The translations under genes and the position numbers were made by a program. Shown in pieces: positions 8,935 to 17,476 of a stretch of DNA of 39,113 bases. Origin of the DNA: Streptosporangiaceae bacterium. Lineage in GTDB: Bacteria > Actinomycetota > Actinomycetes > Streptosporangiales > Streptosporangiaceae. The stretch lies in NCBI GenBank assembly GCA_025964715.1, contig JAOPYH010000247.1:1-39113 (forward strand). Direction: 5' to 3'. Position 1 is the stretch's first letter. Each line of letters opens with the position of its first letter. The notes under the pieces are model-generated. The model worked only from the letters and a program-made list of their open reading frames with translations, made no database searches and had not been told where the DNA came from.

Positions 8935-9162
8935 GTGAGTCTGCACCGCTGTTCGATCGGATCATCCTACCGAGTACGCCGGGTCGTCGGTGATCGAGTC
9001 CATCGGCGGCGCCTCACCGAGCTGGGGTTCTTCCCCGGCGCCGTCATGTCGGTGACCGGTAAGGGATCTATGGGCGGGTTGATCCTCGCCCTCGGGGACG
9101 CCCGCGTGGCGATCGACGCGCGGACGGCCGCGACCCTTGCCGTGGAGCCCATGCATGGCTGA
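8935..9162 (+). CDS. feoA: Ferrous iron transport protein A (FeoA)
   Basis: A 75-residue protein of the SH3-like FeoA family, a small cytoplasmic partner of FeoB. It shows RVRRVVGDRVHRRRLTELGFFPGAVMSV, the standard core in which the RRLxELGFxPG turn is diagnostic, followed by a short strand that includes LGDARVAIDARTAATLAVE. The GTG at 8935 follows GGGAGG by 6 bases. The gene overlaps feoB by 8 bases. The length matches the family (70-80 residues). An iron box lies directly upstream. Confidence 0.9.
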   Translation: MSLHRCSIGSSYRVRRVVGDRVHRRRLTELGFFPGAVMSVTGKGSMGGLILALGDARVAIDARTAATLAVEPMHG

Positions 9163-11296
9163 GCCCGCGAGAGCGCACCTCAGCCGACTGATCCTGGAAA
9201 AGCCCTGCTGCGACGAGCACGCGGCGCTCGAGGTCGTGGCCGGCAACCCCCGGGTCGCCCTGGTCGGCAACCCCAACGTGGGCAAGTCGACGCTGTTCAA
9301 CGCCCTCACGGGTGCGCGCCAGCGGGTCGGCAACTGGCCGGGCAAGACGGTCAGTGTCGCCCAGGGCACCTGGCGGAACGGCGAGGACGCGGTCACGCTG
9401 GTCGACCTGCCCGGGACCTACAGCCTGCTGCCGAACTCGCCCGACGAGGCCCTCACCCGCGACCTGCTGGTCGACCACGGCATGCAGGACCGGCCGGACG
9501 TCGTAGTGGTGACCGTCGACGCCGCCAACCTGGCCCGCAACCTCTATCTCCTCGCCCAGGTGATGGAGACCGGCGTGCCGCTGGTCGTGGCGCTCACCAT
9601 GACCGACGTGGCCGAAGGGCGGGGCATCGAGATCGACGCCGACGCCTTCGCGGACGCCGTGGGCGCACCGGTCGTGCCCGTGGCGCCGCGCCGGCGCAGA
9701 GGCCTGGACCTCCTCGCCGGCGCCGTGACGGGTGCGTTGCGCGCGCGGCGGCCGCCTGCCGTACCCGATCTGGGACCCGACCTCGAGCCGGCCGTGCTGG
9801 CGGTGGCGGCTGGGCTCCCGGCCGGACTCACCGGCCGCTATCCGGCGCGATGGCTCGCGATCGCCCTGCTCTCCGGCGAGACCGTCCCCGGCGTGCCGGA
9901 GGAGACGGCCGTACGGGCGGGCGCGCTCGGCCACGACCTGTGCGACGACGAGCTCGACGACGCCGAGACCCTCGTGGCCGAGCAGCGCTACGCGTGGGCC
10001 CACAGGGTCATCGCGGCGGTCGTGGCCCGCCGCAAGGACGCCGCGGCCACCTGGTCGGACCGCATCGACCGCGTACTGACCTCCCGCTGGTTGGGCATAC
10101 CGATCTTCCTCGCCGTCATGTGGTCCGTCTTCATGCTCACGACCAAGGTCGCCGCGCCGTTGCAGACCGGCGCGCAGGGCCTGATCGACGGCCCGGTCAC
10201 GGCGGCGGCCGGCGGGCTCATGAAGGCCGCGGGCATCGGCGGGTGGCTCTCCAGCCTCGTGCTCAACGGGCTCATCGCCGGCGTCGGCCAGCTGCTGAGC
10301 TTCGTGCCGCTGATGGCCATCATGTTCGCGCTGCTGTCGGTGCTCGAGGACTCCGGCTATCTGGCCCGGGCGGCCTTCGTGGTGGACCGGCTGATGCGCC
10401 TGATCGGCCTGCCCGGCAGGGCCTTCCTGCCGTTGATCGTCGGATTCGGCTGCAACGTTCCGGCGCTCGCCGGCACCCGCATCCTGTCCAACCGCAGCCA
10501 CCGGCTGCTGACCGGCCTGCTGATCCCGTTCGTGAGCTGCAGCGCCCGGCTGACGGTCTACGTGCTGCTCGCCGGGATCTTCTTCGGCAGCAACGCGGGC
10601 ACAGTCGTCTTCGCGATGTACGTCCTGTCGATCGTGCTGGTGATCGGCGTCGGCCTGCTGCTGCGGGGCACGCTGTTTCGCGGCATGAGCTACGAGCCCC
10701 TGGTGCTCGAGTTGCCTCCCTATCGGCTGCCGACCGTACGGGTGGTGGGCACGCAGACGTGGCAGAAGCTGCAGGCCTTCCTCAAGACGGCCAGCGGTCT
10801 GATCGTCGCGACGGTGACGGTGGTCTGGCTGCTGTCGTCGATCCCCGCCGCGGGAGGTGGCCGGTTCGGCGAGGTGCCGATCCAGAACAGCCTCTTCGGC
10901 GCCACGGCGCGTGCGGTCGCGCCGGTGTTCGCGCCGGCCGGGTTCGGGGACTGGCACTCCTCGGCGGCCCTGGTCACCGGCTTCGTGGCCAAGGAGGCGG
11001 TCGTCTCCACGGTGGCGCAGACCTACAGCATGAGCCAGCCCAGCGACGTGCACCAGCCCGGGCGGCTCGGCCCGGCTCTGCGGGCGACCTTCGACCGGAC
11101 CTCGAAGCACCACACGATCCCGGCGGTGCTGGCCTTCATGGTCTTCCTGCTGGCCTACACGCCGTGCATGACGACTGTCGCGGCTCAGCGGACGGAGATC
11201 GGCGGCAGGCTCACGCTGTTCGGCATCGGCCTGCAGATCTCCATCGCCTGGGTGCTCGCGGTCGCCGTCTTCCAGGTCGGGAGCCTGATCCTATGA
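9155..11296 (+). CDS. feoB: Ferrous iron transporter FeoB
   Basis: A 713-residue Fe(II) permease with an N-terminal GTPase. Visible GTPase elements are G1 GNPNVGKST (38-46), the switch I region with NWPGKTVSVAQG and G3 DLPG (84-87). At G4 it reads TMTD (148-151) where NxxD is usual. A helical GDI-like region (about 190-300) is followed by membrane helices containing the two gate repeats: GFGCNVPALAGTRIL with FVSCSARLTVYVLLAG, and the later FVAKEAVVSTVAQTY. A Cys pair near the N terminus (LEKPCCDEH) precedes the G domain. The ATG at 9155 has GGAG 8 bases upstream; a TTG at 9137 is in frame but less likely. The stop overlaps the feoC start (ATGA). Confidence 0.95.
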   Translation: MAEPARAHLSRLILEKPCCDEHAALEVVAGNPRVALVGNPNVGKSTLFNALTGARQRVGNWPGKTVSVAQGTWRNGEDAVTLVDLPGTYSLLPNSPDEALTRDLLVDHGMQDRPDVVVVTVDAANLARNLYLLAQVMETGVPLVVALTMTDVAEGRGIEIDADAFADAVGAPVVPVAPRRRRGLDLLAGAVTGALRARRPPAVPDLGPDLEPAVLAVAAGLPAGLTGRYPARWLAIALLSGETVPGVPEETAVRAGALGHDLCDDELDDAETLVAEQRYAWAHRVIAAVVARRKDAAATWSDRIDRVLTSRWLGIPIFLAVMWSVFMLTTKVAAPLQTGAQGLIDGPVTAAAGGLMKAAGIGGWLSSLVLNGLIAGVGQLLSFVPLMAIMFALLSVLEDSGYLARAAFVVDRLMRLIGLPGRAFLPLIVGFGCNVPALAGTRILSNRSHRLLTGLLIPFVSCSARLTVYVLLAGIFFGSNAGTVVFAMYVLSIVLVIGVGLLLRGTLFRGMSYEPLVLELPPYRLPTVRVVGTQTWQKLQAFLKTASGLIVATVTVVWLLSSIPAAGGGRFGEVPIQNSLFGATARAVAPVFAPAGFGDWHSSAALVTGFVAKEAVVSTVAQTYSMSQPSDVHQPGRLGPALRATFDRTSKHHTIPAVLAFMVFLLAYTPCMTTVAAQRTEIGGRLTLFGIGLQISIAWVLAVAVFQVGSLIL

Positions 11297-11580
11297 GCGC
11301 ACTCCGCCAGCTTCTCAAGGAGATCAGCGAGGCCCGTGGCGGCGTCAGCATCGACGACATCGCGCGCAAGGTCGGCGTGTCCCGCGACGAGGCGGACGCC
11401 ATGGTCGACTACTGGGTCCGCAAGGGCCGGCTGTCGGTGGACGACCTGGCGGCGGGCTGCCCGAGCGGCGGCTGCGGCGGCTGTGCCCAGGGCGTCAAGG
11501 GCAAGCCCGGATGCGGCTCGTCCCCGGGCAACGGCCCCGTGCTCCTGGCCATAACGATTCCCCGCCGCCCGGGGGCCTAG
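11293..11580 (+). CDS. feoC: FeoC-like protein with winged helix and cysteine cluster
   Basis: A 95-residue protein translationally coupled to feoB (ATGA). The first 60 residues form a winged-helix module with LRQLLKEISEARGGVSIDDIARKVGVSRDEADAMVDYWVRKGRL. A Gly-rich segment follows with four cysteines spaced C-x4-C-x2-C-x9-C (GCPSGGCGGC and a later Cys), the pattern linked in FeoC to an oxygen-sensitive Fe-S cluster. It is longer than enterobacterial FeoC (about 78 residues), with a Pro/Gly tail. The likely role is regulating FeoB stability or activity in response to oxygen or iron; direct DNA binding is unproven for the family. Confidence 0.85.
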   Translation: MSALRQLLKEISEARGGVSIDDIARKVGVSRDEADAMVDYWVRKGRLSVDDLAAGCPSGGCGGCAQGVKGKPGCGSSPGNGPVLLAITIPRRPGA

Positions 11581-11598
11581 CCCGGGATCGGGCCGCTG

Positions 11599-12030
11599 TC
11601 ATGGTTCGCCGACGTTGCCGGTGAGTTCCTGAAGGACCGTCCTCAGGTCGGCCAGCCGGTCGTCGGGGACGCCGGAGCGCAGGCGGCGGTCGAAGGCCAT
11701 GGCCGCGGTGCGCATGCGGTGGAACGCCGCTTCGCCCTCCTCGGTGAGGCCGACCTGATGTACGCGGCGGTTGGCCGGATCCCGGCGTCTGGTCACCAGG
11801 CCGGCCCGCTCCATGCCGTTGAGGTGATGGGTCAGCGTCGCCTCCCGGATGCCCACGTCCTCGGCCAGCAGGCGCTGCGTGCTGTCCGGCCGCCTCTTCA
11901 GCGACAGCAGGATCAGCCACATCGGCTGGGATCCGCCCTGTTCGGCCAGCGCGCGCTCGAAGGCACGGTTGAGCTCTTTCGCGGCGCGGGCGATCAGCAG
12001 CCCGATCGGCTGTTCGTGCGGTGGACCCAT
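11599..12030 (-). CDS. MarR-family transcriptional regulator
   Basis: A 143-residue winged-helix regulator. Core elements are QPIGLLIARAAKELNRAFERALAEQG (dimerisation helix), RLLAEDVGIREATLTHHLNGMERAGLV (helix-turn-helix) and RRRDPANRRVHQVGLTEEGEAAF (wing with the family's conserved DxRxxxxxLTxxG pattern). There is no Shine-Dalgarno before the ATG, but TATGCT (minus strand, 12035-12040) sits just upstream, so the transcript may be nearly leaderless. It is divergent from the membrane protein at 12141, and the shared region is full of repeated operator-like sites, implying autoregulation and control of that neighbour. The ligand is unknown. Confidence 0.9.
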   Translation of the reverse strand: MGPPHEQPIGLLIARAAKELNRAFERALAEQGGSQPMWLILLSLKRRPDSTQRLLAEDVGIREATLTHHLNGMERAGLVTRRRDPANRRVHQVGLTEEGEAAFHRMRTAAMAFDRRLRSGVPDDRLADLRTVLQELTGNVGEP

Positions 12031-12040
12031 GAAACAAGCA

Positions 12041-12102
12041 TAGACGTCTCACGCTTTGACGCCTAAGCTCACCCTTAGGCGTCTTACCATTCGGCGTCTA
12101 AG
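12041..12102. promoter_or_regulatory. Operator array (TAGGCGTC half-sites) between marR and a membrane-protein gene
   Basis: A perfect 10-bp inverted repeat, GACGCCTAAG (12058-12067) and CTTAGGCGTC (12074-12083), has a 6-base spacer. Variants of the same half-site occur as direct copies: TAGACGTCTCAC at 12041-12052, TAGGCGTCTTAC at 12076-12087 and GGCGTCTAAG at 12093-12102. The first abuts the likely marR -10. The likely role is binding of the MarR protein, repressing both divergent genes. Confidence 0.75.
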
Positions 12103-12140
12103 TGAGCCGCCGATCGGCTCGCCCGGGATAGAGGAGGGGC

Positions 12141-12959
12141 ATGAAGACGGACGTCATCGGACGGCGACCGGCCGGCACGGCCGGCCGGATGCCGGCGGCG
12201 CTGTGGTCGTTCTGGAGCACCGGCCGCCCCATCGAGCGGCTCTGCTATGGGCTGGGCGGCGTCCTGTTCGCGTCGGGGCTGCTCCACCTGTGCGTGTTCG
12301 CGGTCGACGGGGGGCCGTGGGAGGGACCCGTGTCGTGGCGCAAGCCGGTGACCTTCGGGCTCTCCTTCGGCCTGACCCTGGTCACGATCGCCTGGGTGGC
12401 CTCGTTCGTACGGCTCGGCGCGCGCGCCCGCACGCGTCTGCTCGCAGTGTTCGCCGCCGCCTGTGTCCTGGAGACGACCCTGGTCACCTTGCAGGCGTGG
12501 CGGCACGTCCCGTCCCACTTCAACAACGAGACGGCACTCGACACGGTGATCACGCGGTTCCTCGCGTTCGGCGGCGTCACTCTGGTCGTGGTCATCGCCT
12601 GGCTCACCGTCGCGTCGTTCCGCAGTGCCCGCGACGTGGCGCCGAGCATGACACTCGCCGTCCGCGTCGGGTTCGTGGCCCTGGACGTGGCGCTGGCGGC
12701 CGGAGCGGCCATGATCGCCAAGGGCATGGTGGTGGTCGCCGGCGGCGACCAGCAGGCTGCCTACACGGTCGCCGAGGCGCTCAAACCGGCCCACGCGGTC
12801 ACCATGCACGCGATCCTCGTCCTGCCCGGCCTGGCCTGGCTGCTGACGTTCGCGCGGCTGCCGGAGTCCCGGAGGGTCCGTGTCATCGCGCTGGCCTCGG
12901 CGGCGTACGGGCTGGCCGCGACGCTGGTCATCGCCGTGTCCCTGGTGCGGTTCCTCTAG
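12141..12959 (+). CDS. Seven-helix membrane protein of unknown function, MarR-linked
   Basis: A 272-residue integral membrane protein with about seven helices. Recognisable stretches are GVLFASGLLHLCVFAVDGGPWEGPVSWRKPVTFGLSFG (a conserved loop between the first helices), WRHVPSHFNNET in the middle and a KPAHAVTMHAILVLPGLAWLL helix near the end. Similar proteins are common in actinomycetes as hypothetical membrane proteins; I know of no assigned function. The ATG at 12141 follows GAGGAGGGG closely. It is divergent from marR and faces the operator array, so it is probably derepressed by the MarR ligand. A transport or stress role would be inference. Confidence 0.75.
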   Translation: MKTDVIGRRPAGTAGRMPAALWSFWSTGRPIERLCYGLGGVLFASGLLHLCVFAVDGGPWEGPVSWRKPVTFGLSFGLTLVTIAWVASFVRLGARARTRLLAVFAAACVLETTLVTLQAWRHVPSHFNNETALDTVITRFLAFGGVTLVVVIAWLTVASFRSARDVAPSMTLAVRVGFVALDVALAAGAAMIAKGMVVVAGGDQQAAYTVAEALKPAHAVTMHAILVLPGLAWLLTFARLPESRRVRVIALASAAYGLAATLVIAVSLVRFL

Positions 12960-12990
12960 ACCCGGCCCGATGTGGGATCTTCGGTCCGAG

Positions 12991-13008
12991 CGTTCCGCCG
13001 TCGGAACG
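12991..13008 (+). promoter_or_regulatory. Perfect hairpin before the enoyl-CoA hydratase ribosome site
   Basis: CGTTCCG and CGGAACG (7-bp arms, 4-base loop CCGT) lie immediately before GAGAGGGG and the ATG at 13022. It could be an operator or an RNA hairpin near the ribosome site. There is no U tract, so it is not a typical terminator for the preceding gene. Confidence 0.4.
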
Positions 13009-13021
13009 GAGAGGGGTCGAG

Positions 13022-13795
13022 ATGACGCAGTGGGAGACCGTACGACTGGAGACGCCGGCCGAAGGCGTGCGACTCATCACGCTCGCGGATCCGGAGCGCC
13101 GTAACGCGCTCGGGGACCGGATGCGGGTCGAGCTGGGTGCAGCCGTCGCCGCCGTGCGCGACGACGAGGACGCGAGGATTCTGGTCATAGCCGCCGAGGG
13201 GACCTCGTTCTGCGCCGGCGCCGACCTTCCCGCGCTGTTCGGGACCCAGCAGGCGAGCCGCCCCGTCGGCGAGCTCCGGCAACGGCTGCGTTCGTACTAC
13301 CAGAGCTTCCTGGCGCTGCGCGACCTGGAGATCCCCACGATCGCCGCGGTGCAGGGCCCGGCCGTGGGGGCCGGACTCAACCTGGCGCTGTGCTGCGATC
13401 TGCGGATCGCGGGCCCGCAGGCCACCTTCGCGGCCACGTTCACCAGGATCGGGCTGCACCCGGGAGGCGGATGCAGCTATTTCCTCACCCGCGAGCTCGG
13501 CCCGCAGCGGGCCCTGGCCATCATGCTGGACGGCGGTTCCCTGTCGGCCGAGGAGGCACTGGGCCAGGGCCTCGTGCTGTCCGTCGAGCCGGATCCCCTC
13601 GGACACGCGCTCAGGCTGGCCGAGCGGCACGCCGGGCTCCGCACCGAACTCGCCCGGGACATCAAGTACGCGGTGCGGCTGGCCCAGCGGGGGGAGCTCG
13701 AGCCGGTGGTGGAGTTCGAGGCGTGGGCTCAGGCGGAGGCGGCCACCCATCCGGAGGTGGCCGAGTTCGCCGCGCGCTTCCGCCGGGGCCGCTGA
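13022..13795 (+). CDS. Enoyl-CoA hydratase/isomerase family protein
   Basis: A 257-residue crotonase-fold protein. The first oxyanion-hole segment is GTSFCAGADLPALF and the second is AVQGPAVGAGLNLALCCDLRIAG; the trimer region has EEALGQGLVLSVE. In the active-site loop where hydratases have a PE-I/L-LG sequence carrying the first catalytic Glu, this protein reads FTRIGLHPGGG, so that Glu appears absent, as in many crotonase-family members that are not hydratases. CoA-ester chemistry is likely but the exact reaction cannot be set. The ATG has GAGAGGGG upstream. It is convergent with the class 3 lipase gene. Confidence 0.85.
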   Translation: MTQWETVRLETPAEGVRLITLADPERRNALGDRMRVELGAAVAAVRDDEDARILVIAAEGTSFCAGADLPALFGTQQASRPVGELRQRLRSYYQSFLALRDLEIPTIAAVQGPAVGAGLNLALCCDLRIAGPQATFAATFTRIGLHPGGGCSYFLTRELGPQRALAIMLDGGSLSAEEALGQGLVLSVEPDPLGHALRLAERHAGLRTELARDIKYAVRLAQRGELEPVVEFEAWAQAEAATHPEVAEFAARFRRGR

Positions 13796-13806
13796 CCTGT
13801 GCCGCT

Positions 13807-15042
13807 CTAGTCGCCGAACTCGTTCAGAGTGCCGTACGGCGTCAGGGCCGAGATGTAGTGATGCGGAAGGTGATCCTCGAAGGAGTACACAACGGGCAGC
13901 GACCGGAGAATCTGCGACCTGCGGGACACGAACGCCGATATCCCGAGCGTCAGCCCCAAGGCACTGGACATCTGTGAGGTCGAGCGGATCCTCCTGTACC
14001 ACTCTCCTTGTCTCGGCTGATAGGCGCAGCCCGCATATCTGAGCCAGCTCAACGCGTTCTCCTTGACATGCGAAATGCGGTAATGCAGCTCGCGGCCGAA
14101 GTGCTTGTAAGGTCCTGAGGTCCGCGGGGGAAGGTGCGGCACGACGTCGCTGTCGTACACGTACCGGATCACGTTCTTGCGAAGGAAGGACTGCCTTTCG
14201 CAGGCCTTGACGAAGCCCGGATCACCGATCATCGGCTGGCCGAAGGTATAGACGGCTCCCGCCGTCAGCCGTTCGGCGATCTCTTCGTATTTGCGTTCGT
14301 GCTGGAGCATGACCGCCATCAACGCGGCCATCGCCCCGCCGAGGCTGTGCCCGGTGATGTACAGCCTCTCCAGCTTCCCTCGCCTCGACCCGGACTGGCG
14401 GTCGTCGGACCCGCTGACCGATCGGCCGTTGACGGCGCGGCGCAGCGCCTGCATGACCTCATAGCGGGTCGCACGCACGTTGCGGTAGAACCCGCCGTGC
14501 ACGCTCGCGCATGGATCCCCGAACTGGTAGCCGATCCGCTCCGGCTCGACGTCCCAGTCGGTGAGCCAGCTGATGAAGTTCCTCGGCTCCGTGCCCCGGT
14601 AGCACAGGATCGCCACCCGTCCGTCCGCGCTCTGGATCAAGAATGCCGTCGAACAGATGAACATCGGCTCCGCTATGGCCTGCGTCATCCGGCAGCGGTT
14701 GTCCTCGAGCCCCATCCTGGCCATGATGGCCGAGAGGGTCTGCGCGTCCGAGTAGGCATATCCGGCGCACGTGGCCATAACGTGTTGGACAATGGGATCC
14801 GGATGTTCGTGAACCGTCGCGAGATGGTCCACGAGATCAGGGTAAACCGGAAATCCCCTGCTTTGCGGAGACGGGTCGAAGGGCCTGAGATAGGCATAGG
14901 ACGGGGCTTTGACGTCATGGGTCTGTGAACCGTCGTTGGCCAGCGCGCTCGGCTCCGGGGCCGATGCCCGCGGCTCTTTCCCCTCCGGTCTGTTGGAATC
15001 CGTTCTCCCGGATTCACCGCCGCGCTTGACGGTATCTGCCAT
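13807..15042 (-). CDS. Class 3 lipase family protein (cytoplasmic-type, alpha/beta hydrolase)
   Basis: A 411-residue protein of the fungal lipase-like (class 3) family. The nucleophile elbow is TGHSLGGAMAAL (Ser233). The preceding ILCYRGTEPRNFISWLTDWD strand-loop and VHGGFYRNV are the family's conserved lid and oxyanion region. A probable catalytic Asp is in YVYDSDVVPHLPP (297 or 299) and a His near residue 395 in HHYISAL. There is no signal peptide; the N-terminal 50 residues are polar and probably disordered. The ATG at 15042 is chosen because GGAGG lies 8 bases upstream; an in-frame ATG at 15063 is too early relative to it. Base composition is slightly lower in G+C than the flanking genes, hinting at acquisition. 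Substrate unknown. Confidence 0.85.
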   Translation of the reverse strand: MADTVKRGGESGRTDSNRPEGKEPRASAPEPSALANDGSQTHDVKAPSYAYLRPFDPSPQSRGFPVYPDLVDHLATVHEHPDPIVQHVMATCAGYAYSDAQTLSAIMARMGLEDNRCRMTQAIAEPMFICSTAFLIQSADGRVAILCYRGTEPRNFISWLTDWDVEPERIGYQFGDPCASVHGGFYRNVRATRYEVMQALRRAVNGRSVSGSDDRQSGSRRGKLERLYITGHSLGGAMAALMAVMLQHERKYEEIAERLTAGAVYTFGQPMIGDPGFVKACERQSFLRKNVIRYVYDSDVVPHLPPRTSGPYKHFGRELHYRISHVKENALSWLRYAGCAYQPRQGEWYRRIRSTSQMSSALGLTLGISAFVSRRSQILRSLPVVYSFEDHLPHHYISALTPYGTLNEFGD

Positions 15043-15302
15043 GACATGAACCTCCGGCCGCATTAAAGGACGGTGGATCTATGCCCGATGACCGATATGG
15101 TAAGCCCCGCGCTTCCTCAAGCCTGTGTATCCAATGCGCAGGTGAATGGGCACAATAATGTAGTGCGACCCCGGTCGGCGGGCAGGTGATGCGGCCGCGG
15201 GCCCGGTCCCTCCGGCCGTGTGGGAGGGGTCCGTGGCGAAGGCTCCCGCAGGTGTCAATATCCTTTGCCCAGTACAGAGTTCTCCATCGGAGGGGCAACA
15301 GG

Positions 15303-15512
15303 ATGTCGAGCAACAGCCACGCGGGTCGGCCGGCCTCATGGGTCGCGGTAGCCATGATGCTCATCGGGTTCGTCCTCGGTGGTGCCGCCCTTCCGATGGG
15401 ACCCAACTGGCTCATCTTCTGGATCGGTGCGGGCATCGTCGTGGTCGGCGGCGTAATGGCGCTGGCGGTCGACATCATGAGTGACGTAGTGCTCGAAGAA
15501 CAGCACCAGTGA
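15303..15512 (+). CDS. Small HGxxE-like membrane protein (DUF6704-like)
   Basis: A 69-residue protein with two closely spaced helices: ASWVAVAMMLIGFVLGGAAL and WLIFWIGAGIVVVGGVMALA. The N-terminal SHAGRPASWVAV resembles the HGxxxAAW start of the small actinobacterial HGxxE/DUF6704 proteins often found near tryptophan biosynthesis genes; here no trp genes are present. The ATG at 15303 follows GGAGGGGC. It is coupled to the next small gene (GTGA overlap). Function unknown. Identification rests on a short conserved pattern. Confidence 0.6.
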   Translation: MSSNSHAGRPASWVAVAMMLIGFVLGGAALPMGPNWLIFWIGAGIVVVGGVMALAVDIMSDVVLEEQHQ

Positions 15513-15691
15513 TCTTCAAGCGCCCTCCGCTCGAGGAACGCATCGCCGCGCGCCAGCGCCAGCTCGGCCCGCTCAAGCCGGGCAAGCACTTCGAACACCG
15601 TCCGGCGGCCATCGTCTTCTTCGCGTTGATCGTCTGCGTGATCCTCACGCACGTCGCCGCCTTCATCATGATCGAGATGACCAAGGGCTGA
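15509..15691 (+). CDS. Short single-helix membrane protein, unknown function
   Basis: A 60-residue protein beginning at GTG within the previous gene's stop (GTGA). It has a basic, polar first half (ERIAARQRQLGPLKPGKHFEH) and one hydrophobic helix near residues 33-53 (AIVFFALIVCVILTHVAAFI). I do not recognise the family. Translational coupling to the HGxxE-like gene suggests the two small proteins act at the same membrane site. The overlap, helix and codon usage support a real gene, though the short length leaves doubt. Confidence 0.5.
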   Translation: MIFKRPPLEERIAARQRQLGPLKPGKHFEHRPAAIVFFALIVCVILTHVAAFIMIEMTKG

Positions 15692-15792
15692 TCATCCGTG
15701 CTCCAGCAGTTGTTCTCTCGCGGGGGCGCGAACAACTACGAGATCACGACAGCCCAGGCTCTCGGTGCTCCCGCGGCGACGAGGATGAGCAG

Positions 15793-17458
15793 GTGAACGG
15801 AGCCCAGGCGGCTGTGGAGGCGCTGCGGCGCGAGGGCGTCGAGCATGTCTTCGGACTGCCGGGCACGACGGTCATGCACCTGATCGACGCGCTGGCGCTC
15901 GAGCCGGGCATCCGCTACATCTCGGTCCGCCATGAGCAGGTCGCCTCCTTCATGGCGGACGGCTATGCCCGGGCGAGCGGCCGGGTCGGGGTCTGCCTGG
16001 CCTCCCGTGGTCCCGGTGCCGCGAACCTGGCGATCGGCGTCCACAACGCACAGGCCGAGTCCGTGCCCGTGCTCGCCCTGGTCGGCCAGGTGCCCGACGC
16101 GATCGCGCACCGCGAGGCCTTCGAGGAGATCGACCTCGTGCGGTTCTTCGAGCCGATCACCAAGTGGCAGGTCGAGGTGCACGAGACCGCCCGGGTCCCG
16201 GAGCTGCTCCAGCGTGCCGTCCGGACCGCCGTCTCGGGACGGCCGGGGGCCGTTCTCGCCTCGCTTCCCCTGGATGTGCAGACGCGCGCCGCGGAGCCGG
16301 TGTTCGCGCCGCGCTTCCGACCGTCCGCGCCGAGTCCCGATCCGCGCGACGTCGGCGCGGCACTGGAACGTCTCCTGGCCGCCCGCCGCCCCGGTCATCG
16401 TGGTCGGCGGTGGAATGCTCGGCCGGGAACACGACCCTCACCTGCTCGACCTCGCCCGCCGCCTGGGGGCGCCGGTGGTGACCACGTGGCTGCGCAAGGA
16501 CGTCTTCCCCAACGACTCGCCGCTGTTCGCGGGCTCGCTCGGGTACGGCGCCGTGGCCGCGACCGACGAGGCCGTCCGGGACGCCGATGTCCTGCTGGCG
16601 CTGGGCTGCCGGTTCTCGGAGTTCACCACCAGACGCTGGACCCTGCTGTCGCCCGGCACCGAGCTGATCCAGGTCGACGTCGATCCAGGGGTGCTCGGGC
16701 AGTACTACCTCCCGGCCGTCGGGATCTGCGCCGACGCGAGGGCCACCACCAGGGCGCTGGCCGCCGCGCTGGACGACCTCACGGCGGTGGACGCCGGACC
16801 CGCCGAGCAGCGACGGCGACGCCTCGCGGAGGTGCGCCGGCGTTACCTCGAGCAGACCCGCCTCCCGGCGGCCGCCGACGGCGCGTCGCACGTGACGTCG
16901 GCGGCGCTTGTCGAGGCGCTGCGCCACGTTCTGGCCCGTACGCCGGCCACGCTCGTGCAGGACGCACCCGGCTTCGGCACGTGGATCCACCGCTACCTGG
17001 ACTTCGCCTCGCCCGGCTCCTTCTACGCCGCCGCGGGCGGCAGCATGGGCTGGGGATTTCCCGCCGCCATGGGGATCCAGCTCGCCCGGCCGCAGGACCG
17101 GATCATCACGGTGTGCGGCGACGGCAGCTTCTGGATGGTCGCCCAGGACCTCGAGACCGCGGTGCGCGAGAACCTGCCGGTGGTCAACATCATCACGAAC
17201 AACTTCAGCTACGGCAACACCCGCGACCGGCAGCGGACGGCGCACGGGGGCCGCTACACCGGCGTCTTCCACGGCAACCCGGACTTCGCGGAGTACGCCC
17301 GGCTGCTCGGGGCCCACGGCGAGCGGGTCGAGAAGGACGCGGAACTGATCCCGGCGATCGAGCGGGCGCTGAACAGCGGGAGCCCGGCCGTGGTCGACGT
17401 CATCCAGGACGTCGCCGAGGGCCTGCCCCCGGACCTGGTCCCCCCGGCCGCGAACTGA
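15793..17458 (+). pseudogene. ThDP-dependent enzyme (acetolactate-synthase-like) with a +1 frameshift
   Basis: The coding sequence is split over two frames. From GTG 15793 the first frame gives an N-terminal pyrimidine-binding domain: ThDP-activating Glu48 in VRHEQVASFMADGYARASG and CLASRGPGAANLAIGVHNAQ. Near 16375-16392, within GCCGCCCGCCGCCCCGG, homology moves to the +1 frame, which continues with APVIVVGGGMLGREHD (middle domain) and the ThDP/Mg site GDGSFWM...NIITNNFSYGN, ending at TGA 17458. Joined, the product is about 554 residues, the normal length for the family. The slip lies in a C-rich run, so a sequencing error is as likely as a real frameshift. The substrate (pyruvate or another 2-oxoacid) is not determinable. 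It is convergent with the orphan ABC ATPase, 18 bases away. Confidence 0.8.
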
Positions 17459-17476
17459 TCAGGGGGCCGTCGCCGG

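Noticed and set aside
9068..11113. Long minus-strand open frame over feoB
   Set aside because: Composition (Arg/Gly/His-rich) and overlap with the well-supported feoB mark it as a shadow.
16375..16392. Programmed +1 frameshifting as the cause of the ThDP enzyme split
   Set aside because: No slow codon, stop codon or stimulatory structure typical of known +1 sites is seen, and this family is not known to use it.
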